A stretch of 64,000 nucleotides of DNA from Planctomycetaceae bacterium (lineage in GTDB: Bacteria > Planctomycetota > Planctomycetia > Pirellulales > Pirellulaceae): NCBI GenBank assembly GCA_024642205.1, contig JAHEBQ010000023.1, positions 24,753-88,752 of the forward strand. The letters are read 5' to 3'. The position numbers were made by a program, and so were the translations under genes. This document shows, one piece after another, positions 57,390 to 64,000 of the stretch. The first letter of the stretch is position 1, and the number at the start of each line of letters is the position of its first letter. The notes under the pieces were generated by a model that saw only the letters and a list, made by a program, of their open reading frames with translations, was not told where the DNA came from and did not search any database.

Positions 57390-58314
57390 CCAGTCGTTTA
57401 ACACGATATCCAACTATGTCCATTTGATAGGCCGTCTCGATGGGAAACCGATGCTCACAACTGAGACAATGGCCAATTTGAATTTTCTCCAGGTTGGCCT
57501 GGCCGCAGTCATAGCACATATTCGGACCATCGAGATATTCGTAGTCCGAGCCAACGATCATTCTTCGTGTACGACATTTCTGGCAGCACAACTCGTCTTC
57601 CAGTTCAAAATTCTCCACAAAATCCACGTGCGCGCATGCAAAGTGGTGAATCATCTTCGACGCCTTGACGTTACTGGACAGGCAAAGGCTGCAACCATCA
57701 CGAAACGTCGGGAGCGCGTGACAACGGGGGCACAGCGTTACTGAATCCAATGACATCGAAATGGCAGCCCCGACCTTACAAAGCGAAGCCAGGACCGGTT
57801 CCGGATACGGCAACAAGAATCGCATTGCCTCGGTATCCAGGACCGGTATGATTTGCTCGCATTCAAGGACTTCGTGCAGGTAACCACTGAAATCGACACT
57901 GACGTCAAAGGCAGATTCGCCCGCCTTGCGTACCGAAACGATGACGCCACTGGCGAACTGGGATTGGCCTGATCGCGATTCTACGCCAACCAGAATTTCC
58001 ATTCCGTTGAACGGGCGCAACGAATCGAGCCTCATTTTGATACCGTTGACGCCAATATTGGCCGCGATGCCAACCATTGCGTCCGTAGTCGAGATCTCAC
58101 GGCTTGACAAAACTGGATAACAGGTCACGGCGTTGGAAATTTCGTAGCGCGCGTTCCTGCGCTGGTTTTCCTCAAATCCACTCAAGCTGGTGGGTGTCAC
58201 AGGTTTACCAGACCTCTTTTTTCTCTCAGATTTGAGTTCCTGGTCCATCCGGGACTGCAAATCCGCGTCAGCGCCAATGATCGGAATCAAGCGTTCGGTC
58301 GCTTTATTTTTCAT
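57361..58314 (-). CDS. PilZ and TackOD1 domain protein
   Basis: A 317-residue cytosolic regulator. A PilZ domain (about 50-165) shows the cyclic-di-GMP motif RRNARYE and a variant second motif NIGVNGIKMRL (usually D/NxSxxG, here NxGxxG, so affinity may be reduced). The C-terminal cysteine-rich domain (about 190-300) fits TackOD1, an output domain named from Thaumarchaeota: LCPRCHALPTFRDGCSLC, then HHFACAHVDFVENFELEDEL, QKCRTRR, SDYEYLDGPNMCYDCG and CLSCEHRF. Cys-pairs at 195/198, 208/211, 267/270 and 283/286 likely bind zinc. A good AAAGGA supports ATG 58314. It probably lets cyclic-di-GMP control the adjacent glycosyltransferase. Confidence 0.85.
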   Translation of the reverse strand: MKNKATERLIPIIGADADLQSRMDQELKSERKKRSGKPVTPTSLSGFEENQRRNARYEISNAVTCYPVLSSREISTTDAMVGIAANIGVNGIKMRLDSLRPFNGMEILVGVESRSGQSQFASGVIVSVRKAGESAFDVSVDFSGYLHEVLECEQIIPVLDTEAMRFLLPYPEPVLASLCKVGAAISMSLDSVTLCPRCHALPTFRDGCSLCLSSNVKASKMIHHFACAHVDFVENFELEDELCCQKCRTRRMIVGSDYEYLDGPNMCYDCGQANLEKIQIGHCLSCEHRFPIETAYQMDIVGYRVKRLDVLHLIGTA

Positions 58315-58333
58315 TTCGATCCTTTGATGGGTT

Positions 58334-59866
58334 TTAAAAGGAAGGAGGCAACGGTGATTCAATCGACTCGCTGCCACCACGCCGATGGGATATTTCAAGG
58401 ACGGGTGAACCGGGCGGAACATCGTCGTCGATCTGGCTGGCGTCCGGGTTACGCGAGTCAAAGGCAATCACGTCATCCGATGCGGTGTCCCGGATACCGG
58501 TCGTCGTTGACTCGGAGCCAGCGGTCGGTGCTGTGGGTCCTTCCAAGGCAGGACGTCCGTTCGGCGGTGACAATTGCTTGAAAGCGCTCATGATCTGTTC
58601 TGCGATTTTTCCGATCGCTTTGCGATATTCGTACGGCCGTCTGACAGTTCCGCCAACCCGAATTGCCATGATCTGGCTCACTTCCCGTTCCGGTTTCAGA
58701 TAAACCGGCAACAAGGGTTGTCCTTCAAAATAGAATCGCTTGATGCTGAGCGGCGCCGTCTGAAACCTGTCTCCCAGCCGATCAACGACGCAACGCATGG
58801 GTTGGTGGTAGGGTTCGAGATTGATACTGACTTCTTTGCCAACTTCAAATTCGTCGACGATCCGCTGAGGCACATACAAGACTGCCTCAATCGAATTGTC
58901 TTCCAGAATATCGATAACCGGCTCTCCAACTCTGGCCGATTCACCGGTCAGACGATGACGTTTGGAAACTCGACCGCTCACCGGTGCCTTGATTTGCCCC
59001 TGATCAATGCGAGCCCGCAAACGCGCGATTTTTGATTGGGTTAACTCGATTTTGGCCAGAATGGGTTTCAGCCGTGATGAACCATCATCATCAACCAGGC
59101 TGGAATCGGTACTGCGAATCTTCAGGACATCGACGGCATCCTGAAGTTTGTCGATTTTCTGTTTTTGCCCCGCCAACTGAAAAAATATCTGTTCGTACTC
59201 GGACCGTGACACGTTGCTGGACAATGCCAACCGTTTGGTCCGTTCAAATTTTCGATCGAGTTCCTGGCATTTGGCGCGTTCAGCGAGTAATTCGCCGTAG
59301 GATTTCAAATATTCTGCAACCGCTTCCTGCGACCGTTCCGACTGGTTCTGGACATCAAACTTGACCTTGGACATCTCTGCTTCCAATAAAGCCTGGTTCA
59401 TTTTCAGTTCATCACCAAAGGCGGCTAATTCATGTTCCATGTCCAGATTGGAAACCTTTGCCAGCACTTGCCCCTGACGGACTTCTTCGCCGTCGCGAAC
59501 CTGCCAATTTGCCACGGTTCCGTCCCATGGCGCGGCGACCGAGATGACTCGTCCATGAATCACGCCATACGATTCGTATTTGAGTAATTGGGACCATGCC
59601 AGGTACCCCAGTGTCGAAAACGCCAGTAAGAAAATCAGCCCCAAAAATCCGCTTCCCTTCGCCCGTTTTTTCATCGGAGGCGCGTTGCGCTGATTGGTCG
59701 TCACGGGGGCTGCAGGCGACGTCGGAGAGGAAGGGGTGCCAGCTAACCCTCGGATCGACGCAACTGTCGTTTTCTCCGGCGCACCCGGCGACATCTGGGC
59801 GCGGAATCCTACCGGTCGCGACCCGGGTTTAGCCGGTTTCCTGGGTTGGGTGGTTTGAGAGCTCAT
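58334..59866 (-). CDS. HlyD/Alg44-like periplasmic adaptor protein
   Basis: A 510-residue membrane-fusion protein. N-terminal Pro-rich cytoplasmic part (about 1-75), one membrane helix (FLGLIFLLAFSTLGYLAW), a biotinyl-lipoyl/barrel-sandwich half motif (VISVAAPWDGTVANWQVRDG), a long coiled-coil hairpin (about 150-290), the second half (QIKAPVSGRVSKRHRL) and a beta-barrel. C-terminus is disordered and acidic. In alginate synthesis Alg44 fuses PilZ and an HlyD-like domain; here they are separate, with this gene 19 bp before the PilZ gene. Together with the glycosyltransferase they form a three-gene exopolysaccharide module. Confidence 0.87.
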   Translation of the reverse strand: MSSQTTQPRKPAKPGSRPVGFRAQMSPGAPEKTTVASIRGLAGTPSSPTSPAAPVTTNQRNAPPMKKRAKGSGFLGLIFLLAFSTLGYLAWSQLLKYESYGVIHGRVISVAAPWDGTVANWQVRDGEEVRQGQVLAKVSNLDMEHELAAFGDELKMNQALLEAEMSKVKFDVQNQSERSQEAVAEYLKSYGELLAERAKCQELDRKFERTKRLALSSNVSRSEYEQIFFQLAGQKQKIDKLQDAVDVLKIRSTDSSLVDDDGSSRLKPILAKIELTQSKIARLRARIDQGQIKAPVSGRVSKRHRLTGESARVGEPVIDILEDNSIEAVLYVPQRIVDEFEVGKEVSINLEPYHQPMRCVVDRLGDRFQTAPLSIKRFYFEGQPLLPVYLKPEREVSQIMAIRVGGTVRRPYEYRKAIGKIAEQIMSAFKQLSPPNGRPALEGPTAPTAGSESTTTGIRDTASDDVIAFDSRNPDASQIDDDVPPGSPVLEISHRRGGSESIESPLPPSF

Positions 59867-60142
59867 CAATCGCAGTAACCCGACGAATCGTCAGGTCTTG
59901 GGGAGATCGGTATTGAATGTTCCCAAACATAGAACGCACGGGATGACTTGCTCTGTCTGCGATCCGAAAACTGCCTAACCCGACATTATTATTGTTACCA
60001 TTACGCTTGTAACGGTTATCCGGTCTTGCCGTTCACAATGCGCATCATGAAGTGCCCGGTGATCCCGTTTGAGGATGGGCGATTGAATGCCGTCAAACAA
60101 CGGCTCATTCAGTTGGTTGTCAGGGTTCGAGGCCCCGAAATA

Positions 60143-61546
60143 TCAATCGAACTGTGACTTGCCGCGCAGAATGTGATGATAATGCTGTGCAAACCGATGT
60201 GCCTCGTCCCTGACGTACTGCAATAATCGCAGCGAAAACGAATGGCGAGAGAGGCGGAGGGGCTCTGATTCACCTGGCAAATAGATTTCTTCTTGCTTTT
60301 TTGCCAGGGACATCAGAATTGGAGGATCAATCCCAAGCGCCTCGAATGCCGCAACGGCGCTGCTGAGTTGTCCTTTGCCGCCATCGATCAACAAGATATC
60401 AGGAAATACATCTTGATCATCGTAAAGCCGTTGAAATCGTCGGGAGACGACCTCGTGAATGCTGCGAAAATCGTCAATTCCGGATACGTCCTTGATTTTG
60501 AATCGTCGGTACCCGGGTTTAAAAGGAAGCCCGTCGATGAACCGGACCAGGCTGGCAACCGTCTGGCCGCCTCCCAAATGCGCGATGTCGACTCCTTCGA
60601 TTGTTCTGGGAGTCTGCTTGAGTTTCAAGACTTTCTTTAAACCAGCCAATCCCTTTTTGGGGTCAATATGAAATACCTCCGGCTGCTCGTGCGTTTCCAA
60701 TTCGCCGCGCCGGTCCAGCGAATTGAGCATTTCGATCTCGTCACGTAGCTTGGCTGCTTTTTCGAATTCCATTGCCTTGGACGCGCCCATCATTTCTTCG
60801 TGCATCTGTTTGAGCAGCTTTTTCTTGTTCCCCACCAGGAACATCTGCAGACGCCGAATGTCTTTACGGTATTCCTCTTTCGAAATCCGCAGGTTGCAAG
60901 GCGCAGTGCACTGCTTGATGCTGGCCAGCAAACAGGGCCGAAACCAGCGCCAACGATCGTCGTCGGCGTCGATGTCCAACGAGCATGTGCGGAACTTGAA
61001 AACTCGCTGCAGGACCTGCACAGCACCTCGAAGTGAACCCGCGCTGGCAAAGGGGCCATAAAGCTTGACACCGCTGGTCGCCGGTTCACGAGTGATTTCA
61101 ACCCGGGGGAAATCCTCGTAGGTCGTGATTTGAAGATATGGAAAAGACTTGTCGTCTTTCTGTATTTTGTTGTGTTGAGGCTGAATGTCCTTGATCAATC
61201 GCGACTCAACCAGCAGGGCATCGACTTCGCTTTCGCAGTCCATGAAATCGACATCCGCAATTTCGCCAATCCAATCGGCGGTTCGGGCCTCTTCGGCGGC
61301 TGCCTTGAGAAAGTAACTGCCGGCACGCGAGCGCAAATTGGTCGCTTTGCCAACGTAAATTACAACGCCCGCGCCGTTCTTCATCAGGTAAACACCCGGC
61401 GATTGCGGAAAAGTCCGAACTTTGACCGCCGCCCGCTCGAAAGCGGTCAGCGACGCGAATTCAGCAGTCGTTTCACGAATCTGCCCATCCGCGGAGGTCC
61501 CATCCGCCGGAGGCGGCGCAGTAGGTTTTGAGTCCAATTCATCCAT
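60143..61546 (-). CDS. uvrC: UvrC-type excinuclease subunit, short form
   Basis: A 467-residue protein making the dual incisions in nucleotide excision repair. The GIY-YIG nuclease (PQSPGVYLMKNGAGVVIYVG with KATNLRSRAGSYF), the Cys-containing CTAPCN region, the UVR-motif helices (AMEFEKAAKLRDEIEMLNSL) and the C-terminal RNase H-like nuclease (VEGVDIAHLGG; LLIDGGKGQLSSAV) are present. It ends at RDEAHRFAQHYHHILRGKSQ without the usual C-terminal helix-hairpin-helix domain (a full UvrC is about 600 residues). ATG 61546 (MDELDSK) is preferred; the 54 residues from 61708 are unlike UvrC. Confidence 0.9.
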   Translation of the reverse strand: MDELDSKPTAPPPADGTSADGQIRETTAEFASLTAFERAAVKVRTFPQSPGVYLMKNGAGVVIYVGKATNLRSRAGSYFLKAAAEEARTADWIGEIADVDFMDCESEVDALLVESRLIKDIQPQHNKIQKDDKSFPYLQITTYEDFPRVEITREPATSGVKLYGPFASAGSLRGAVQVLQRVFKFRTCSLDIDADDDRWRWFRPCLLASIKQCTAPCNLRISKEEYRKDIRRLQMFLVGNKKKLLKQMHEEMMGASKAMEFEKAAKLRDEIEMLNSLDRRGELETHEQPEVFHIDPKKGLAGLKKVLKLKQTPRTIEGVDIAHLGGGQTVASLVRFIDGLPFKPGYRRFKIKDVSGIDDFRSIHEVVSRRFQRLYDDQDVFPDILLIDGGKGQLSSAVAAFEALGIDPPILMSLAKKQEEIYLPGESEPLRLSRHSFSLRLLQYVRDEAHRFAQHYHHILRGKSQFD

Positions 61547-61904
61547 GCCCAGATTATACGCGTTGAACCCTGTTCCAAGAACTTGAGCGCGATTCGAAAC
61601 CTGATTTTCAACAGATTTTGGGCCGCGGGCGTCAGCCTCGGACAAGATCTGCCAGAACAATGTCCACTCGGATGACACATGTCCAACGCCCGGGTATATC
61701 CACCACAAACGGCCAGGTATATCCGTGAGCAGAAGGCGTTAGCCTCGAACCCGACCTGCCAGAAACCTGTCCATTGCGTGGACTCAGCTCAAGGCTTCGC
61801 GTCAACGGATCAGAATTGAATTGAACTTTCATTACCACGCTTTGAAGACCATTTACGAGCCTCGAAAACCAGACCGTGCAACCTAACACCCGTTCTGCTG
61901 TCTC
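61547..61904. other. intergenic spacer downstream of the integrase
   Basis: 358 bp between uvrC (leftward) and the end of the integrase gene. A small palindrome AGGCGTTAGCCT lies near 61733 and an ACCTAAC at about 61880; neither forms an attC-like site in the right order. No gene recognised. Confidence 0.35.
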
Positions 61905-63266
61905 CTACCCTGCATCCAGCAAGTCGACGGGACTCTTCACTGCCAGCCCTGGCTTGTTCATCACATGCAAATAGATCATTGTTGTCCGGACGTCTTTGTG
62001 ACCCAGTAATTCCTGAACCGTCCGGATATCGGCACCGTCTTCCAGGAGGTGAGTCGCAAAACTATGGCGAAGCGAATGGGGTACGGCGTTTTTGAAGATT
62101 TCGGCCCGGGCAACCGCTTTTCCGAAAGCTCTGGCAAACAGAGTTTCGCCGACATGATGACGCCGCGGGACCCCGCAATACGGGTCCTTGGTGATGTTGG
62201 CGGCAGGAAAAACATACTGCCAAGCCAGCTTCTTGTTTTCGTTGGGGTACTTGCGATCCAGCGCGTAGGGCATGTAAACGGTACCAAACCCGTCGTTCAG
62301 ATCTTTTTTGTGGCACCTGCGAACGAGCTCGCGTTGTTCGGCAAACGAATTTCGAATCGCTTCCGGTAGAACAGTCACGCGATCTTTCTCACCTTTTCCA
62401 TTTCTCACAATGATTTGGCCACCGTCAAGGCAAACATCTTTGATTCGCAGTCTCAGGCACTCACCATGGCGAAGCCCACTCCCATACATGATTAGAAACA
62501 TCAATCGTTTCAGGCCAGTGAATTCTGGCAATAGACGCACGATTTCCTGGCGGCTGAGCACCACCGGGAGCTTCTGATCCTTGTCTGAAGGAACGTAGTC
62601 GAGGAATTCCAGATTACGTCCGAAGACTTCCACGTACAGGAATAGCAACGCCGACTTGACCTGGTTCTGGGTATTGGGTGCAACATGACCGTCGACAGCT
62701 TTGTGGGTCAGGAACTGTCGGATTTCCGGCTCGGCGAATCTTTCCAGTTCGTTGGTGCCAAGAAATGCTGCAAACTGCTTGATGCATTTGACGTAGGCCT
62801 TTTCCGTGTTGGTGCTTCGAAATTGTAATCGCAATTCTTGCCGCAGTTCGCGGATCACTTTCGGTTCTGTCGGGTCAATAAATCCCACAGCACGCTGGCC
62901 AGACACACCCGAATCCACCATTTTAATTTCACGTCGACCGGCGACACCGTTGGATTGCGAACGCTCTTTCGACGCGAGTCGGGAGAGCGCGATTCGGATC
63001 GGCTCAAGTGTTGGGTTATCTGTTTTCAGAACCAGCCTCTGATACGCCTGGAGTGCACGAACAGCCTGCATCCTTTTCCAGGCGTCGATATTTTTGTCAC
63101 GCAGCGAACGACAGAATGCGACCACGGACTCCTCATCAACCGGCAAATCAACATTCCGGGTGCCAATCCAGGATTCATAGCGCCTGACCCAGCGCACAAA
63201 CCACGTTTGGTCGTTTATTCCGATCTTGTCACGAGGGATCGCAGCTTGATACTTTGCAATCGACAT
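61905..63266 (-). CDS. intI: integron-type tyrosine recombinase with extra N-terminal domain
   Basis: A 453-residue tyrosine recombinase. Residues 135-453 match integron integrases: SAM-like core-binding domain ([36 protein letters not shown]), catalytic [14 protein letters not shown] (Arg266), [13 protein letters not shown] (His397, Arg400), [15 protein letters not shown] (His423, Tyr432) and the IntI-specific patch between these ([20 protein letters not shown], 332-351, then VPRRHHVG). XerC/D lack that patch. Residues 1-134 form an additional domain with a second SAM-like helix set ([34 protein letters not shown]) absent from the 337-residue IntI1. The gene reads left, so attI and cassettes are expected to the right of 63266. 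Confidence 0.9.
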   Translation of the reverse strand: MSIAKYQAAIPRDKIGINDQTWFVRWVRRYESWIGTRNVDLPVDEESVVAFCRSLRDKNIDAWKRMQAVRALQAYQRLVLKTDNPTLEPIRIALSRLASKERSQSNGVAGRREIKMVDSGVSGQRAVGFIDPTEPKVIRELRQELRLQFRSTNTEKAYVKCIKQFAAFLGTNELERFAEPEIRQFLTHKAVDGHVAPNTQNQVKSALLFLYVEVFGRNLEFLDYVPSDKDQKLPVVLSRQEIVRLLPEFTGLKRLMFLIMYGSGLRHGECLRLRIKDVCLDGGQIIVRNGKGEKDRVTVLPEAIRNSFAEQRELVRRCHKKDLNDGFGTVYMPYALDRKYPNENKKLAWQYVFPAANITKDPYCGVPRRHHVGETLFARAFGKAVARAEIFKNAVPHSLRHSFATHLLEDGADIRTVQELLGHKDVRTTMIYLHVMNKPGLAVKSPVDLLDAG

Positions 63267-63280
63267 CGGTCAACTCCATG

Positions 63281-63376
63281 CGTTAACGAAACAAAACGAC
63301 TCGGCTCGGAATAGCGCGAACCGAACGCCCCATGCCTGAAAGGGCTGGCTGACGCGGAGGAACATTGCGTTAGCGG
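63281..63376. other. candidate integrase recombination region (attI-like)
   Basis: Immediately upstream of the integrase gene are a palindromic CGTTAACG (63281-63288) and a GCGTTAGC (63367-63374), 80 bp apart; the outer TAACG/CGTTA bases could pair. Neither fits the strict GTTRRRY core, and no L-box pair is visible. Position suits attI; evidence is weak. Confidence 0.3.
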
Positions 63377-63378
63377 GG

Positions 63379-63628
63379 TCAGTCAGAACGTCGGCTCAAA
63401 CCCAATAATGGCATTGTGTACATTAACAGGGCGATTGCAAGCCCGAGGAGCTGGAGAATCAGAAAAGAAACCAATCAGCCAAATCAATCCAGGAATACCA
63501 TCATTGGCCAGACGGATAATTAGGACAAACCCAGCCAAAAGGCTGGATAAAAACAGAAAATAGAATGGTCCGAGTCCGATAATAACGCAATAATGGTTTT
63601 TATCCGGCCAACTGTGCTGGTTAATTAA
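63379..63628 (-). pseudogene. degenerate small membrane-protein gene
   Basis: Minus-strand frame from about 63628 without an ATG reads PDKNHYCVIIGLGPFYFLFL then LLAGFVLIIRLANDGIPG and GLIWLIGFF. A one-base shift at a T-rich run near 63466 restores LILQLLGLAIALLMYTMPLL and SRRSD before a stop at 63379. Three hydrophobic helices; unknown family. The missing start and the frameshift indicate decay or sequence errors. Confidence 0.5.
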
Positions 63629-63655
63629 TTAAGTTATCCTGCCTAGGCTCAGACT

Positions 63656-63958
63656 ATTAGCACGCGTCCTGATGACAATCCGTTTGCTTCACCCCAAGTT
63701 CAGCCAGATTCTGGTTCTGAAACGGAAGCGAATGTTCCGATAAAATATTCAATCGCGACGTTGGCGCTCACGGGGCTGACAACATACGCTTTTCTCGCCG
63801 CAGCATACTTTCTTTACGTTGCAATTAACGATGGTAATCCGGTCACGAATTGGAACTGGTTGCAATGGCGAGATACGTTAATTGGAATCGGAACTCTAGT
63901 GCTACTGTTGTGCGCGACAGTCTTGTTTTTGCGACGAGACCTGCGATCAACCAACTAG
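63656..63958 (+). CDS. small two-helix membrane protein, non-ATG start
   Basis: An open frame of 100 codons. The N-terminus read from ATT 63656 is (M)STRPDDNPFASPQVQPDSG, with a DDNPFASP block typical of planctomycete membrane proteins (usually NPYxSP/NPFASP near the start). Two membrane helices follow (SIATLALTGLTTYAFLAAAY and DTLIGIGTLVLLLCATVLFL), ending RRDLRSTN. No ATG is in frame; a TTG at 63761 would omit the conserved N-terminal block. A single ATG to ATT change is plausible. Function unknown; it lies in the would-be cassette region of the integron. Confidence 0.5.
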   Translation: MSTRPDDNPFASPQVQPDSGSETEANVPIKYSIATLALTGLTTYAFLAAAYFLYVAINDGNPVTNWNWLQWRDTLIGIGTLVLLLCATVLFLRRDLRSTN

Positions 63959-64000
63959 CAAATCGAAAATTCAATATCAACAACTTTGTCGGATCGCGTA

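Noticed and set aside
61730..61890. GCGTTAGCC and ACCTAAC downstream of intI as an attC site
   Set aside because: They are in the reversed order for an attC and no L-box pair lies between them.
1..64000. CRISPR arrays, tRNA or rRNA genes, transposases
   Set aside because: No regularly spaced repeats, no tRNA-like cloverleaf or rRNA signature, and no transposase motif were noticed on reading both strands; subtle cases could be missed without computation.

Overview
The window looks like a chromosomal segment of a planctomycete, most likely family Pirellulaceae. The evidence is the LEPRRVLA cell-surface motif and C-terminal dockerin of a 1191-residue metallopeptidase, a PEP-CTERM protein, an ECF sigma factor of the FATTHWS type next to a Ser/Thr kinase, secreted FG-GAP/VCBS proteins, a Tat-type Gfo/Idh/MocA oxidoreductase, a DUF2760 protein and weak ribosome-binding sites. 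No rRNA, tRNA, CRISPR array or insertion sequence was recognised.

Layout. 1-2 kb: partial DUF2760 gene and a PP2C phosphatase behind a tandem 19-bp repeat. 2.7-6.1 kb: glycerol module (glycerophosphodiesterase, GlpK, GlpF). 6.4-10.7 kb: exported M36-like peptidase and a PEP-CTERM protein. 11.4-22.8 kb: sigma factor and membrane kinase, S9 peptidase, CehA/McbA-like PHP protein with FG-GAP partner, cold-shock protein, a 35-residue basic protein with a clear terminator, and a two-domain fasciclin protein. 22.9-29.5 kb: aldehyde dehydrogenase, RarD, methyltransferase, second FG-GAP protein. 29.6-33.5 kb: minus-strand Mla-like lipid-transport pair (MCE-like protein plus fused ATPase-permease), a 46-residue membrane peptide and a TlpA-like lipoprotein. 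33.8-52.4 kb: housekeeping and stress genes (GlmM, second phosphomutase, Tex, metzincin, REC-HATPase-FHA protein, MsrA, oxidoreductase, thioredoxin-TPR protein). 52.8-55.2 kb: two trypsin-like/PDZ proteins, the second apparently catalytically dead. 56.1-59.9 kb: exopolysaccharide-type cluster (HlyD-like protein, PilZ-TackOD1 protein, family 2 glycosyltransferase). 60.1-64 kb: UvrC, an integron-type integrase with an extra N-terminal domain, and a short degenerate region with no convincing attC site.

Most notable finding: the TlpA-like gene at 29633-30250 (minus) is interrupted by a single in-frame TGA exactly where the first cysteine of the C-G-P-C redox motif belongs. A hairpin with a GGUC loop lies 31 nt downstream, the geometry of a bacterial SECIS. 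This is a candidate selenocysteine (U-G-P-C) lipoprotein; a TGC/TGT to TGA nonsense mutation is the alternative. Other unusual items are an integron integrase with a second N-terminal domain, a phage-tail-like insertion inside MsrA, a diverged pair of about 450-bp intergenic repeats, a frameshifted VWA pseudogene and a PDZ domain nested in a dead protease fold. All functional assignments come from reading motifs by eye; no database search was possible.
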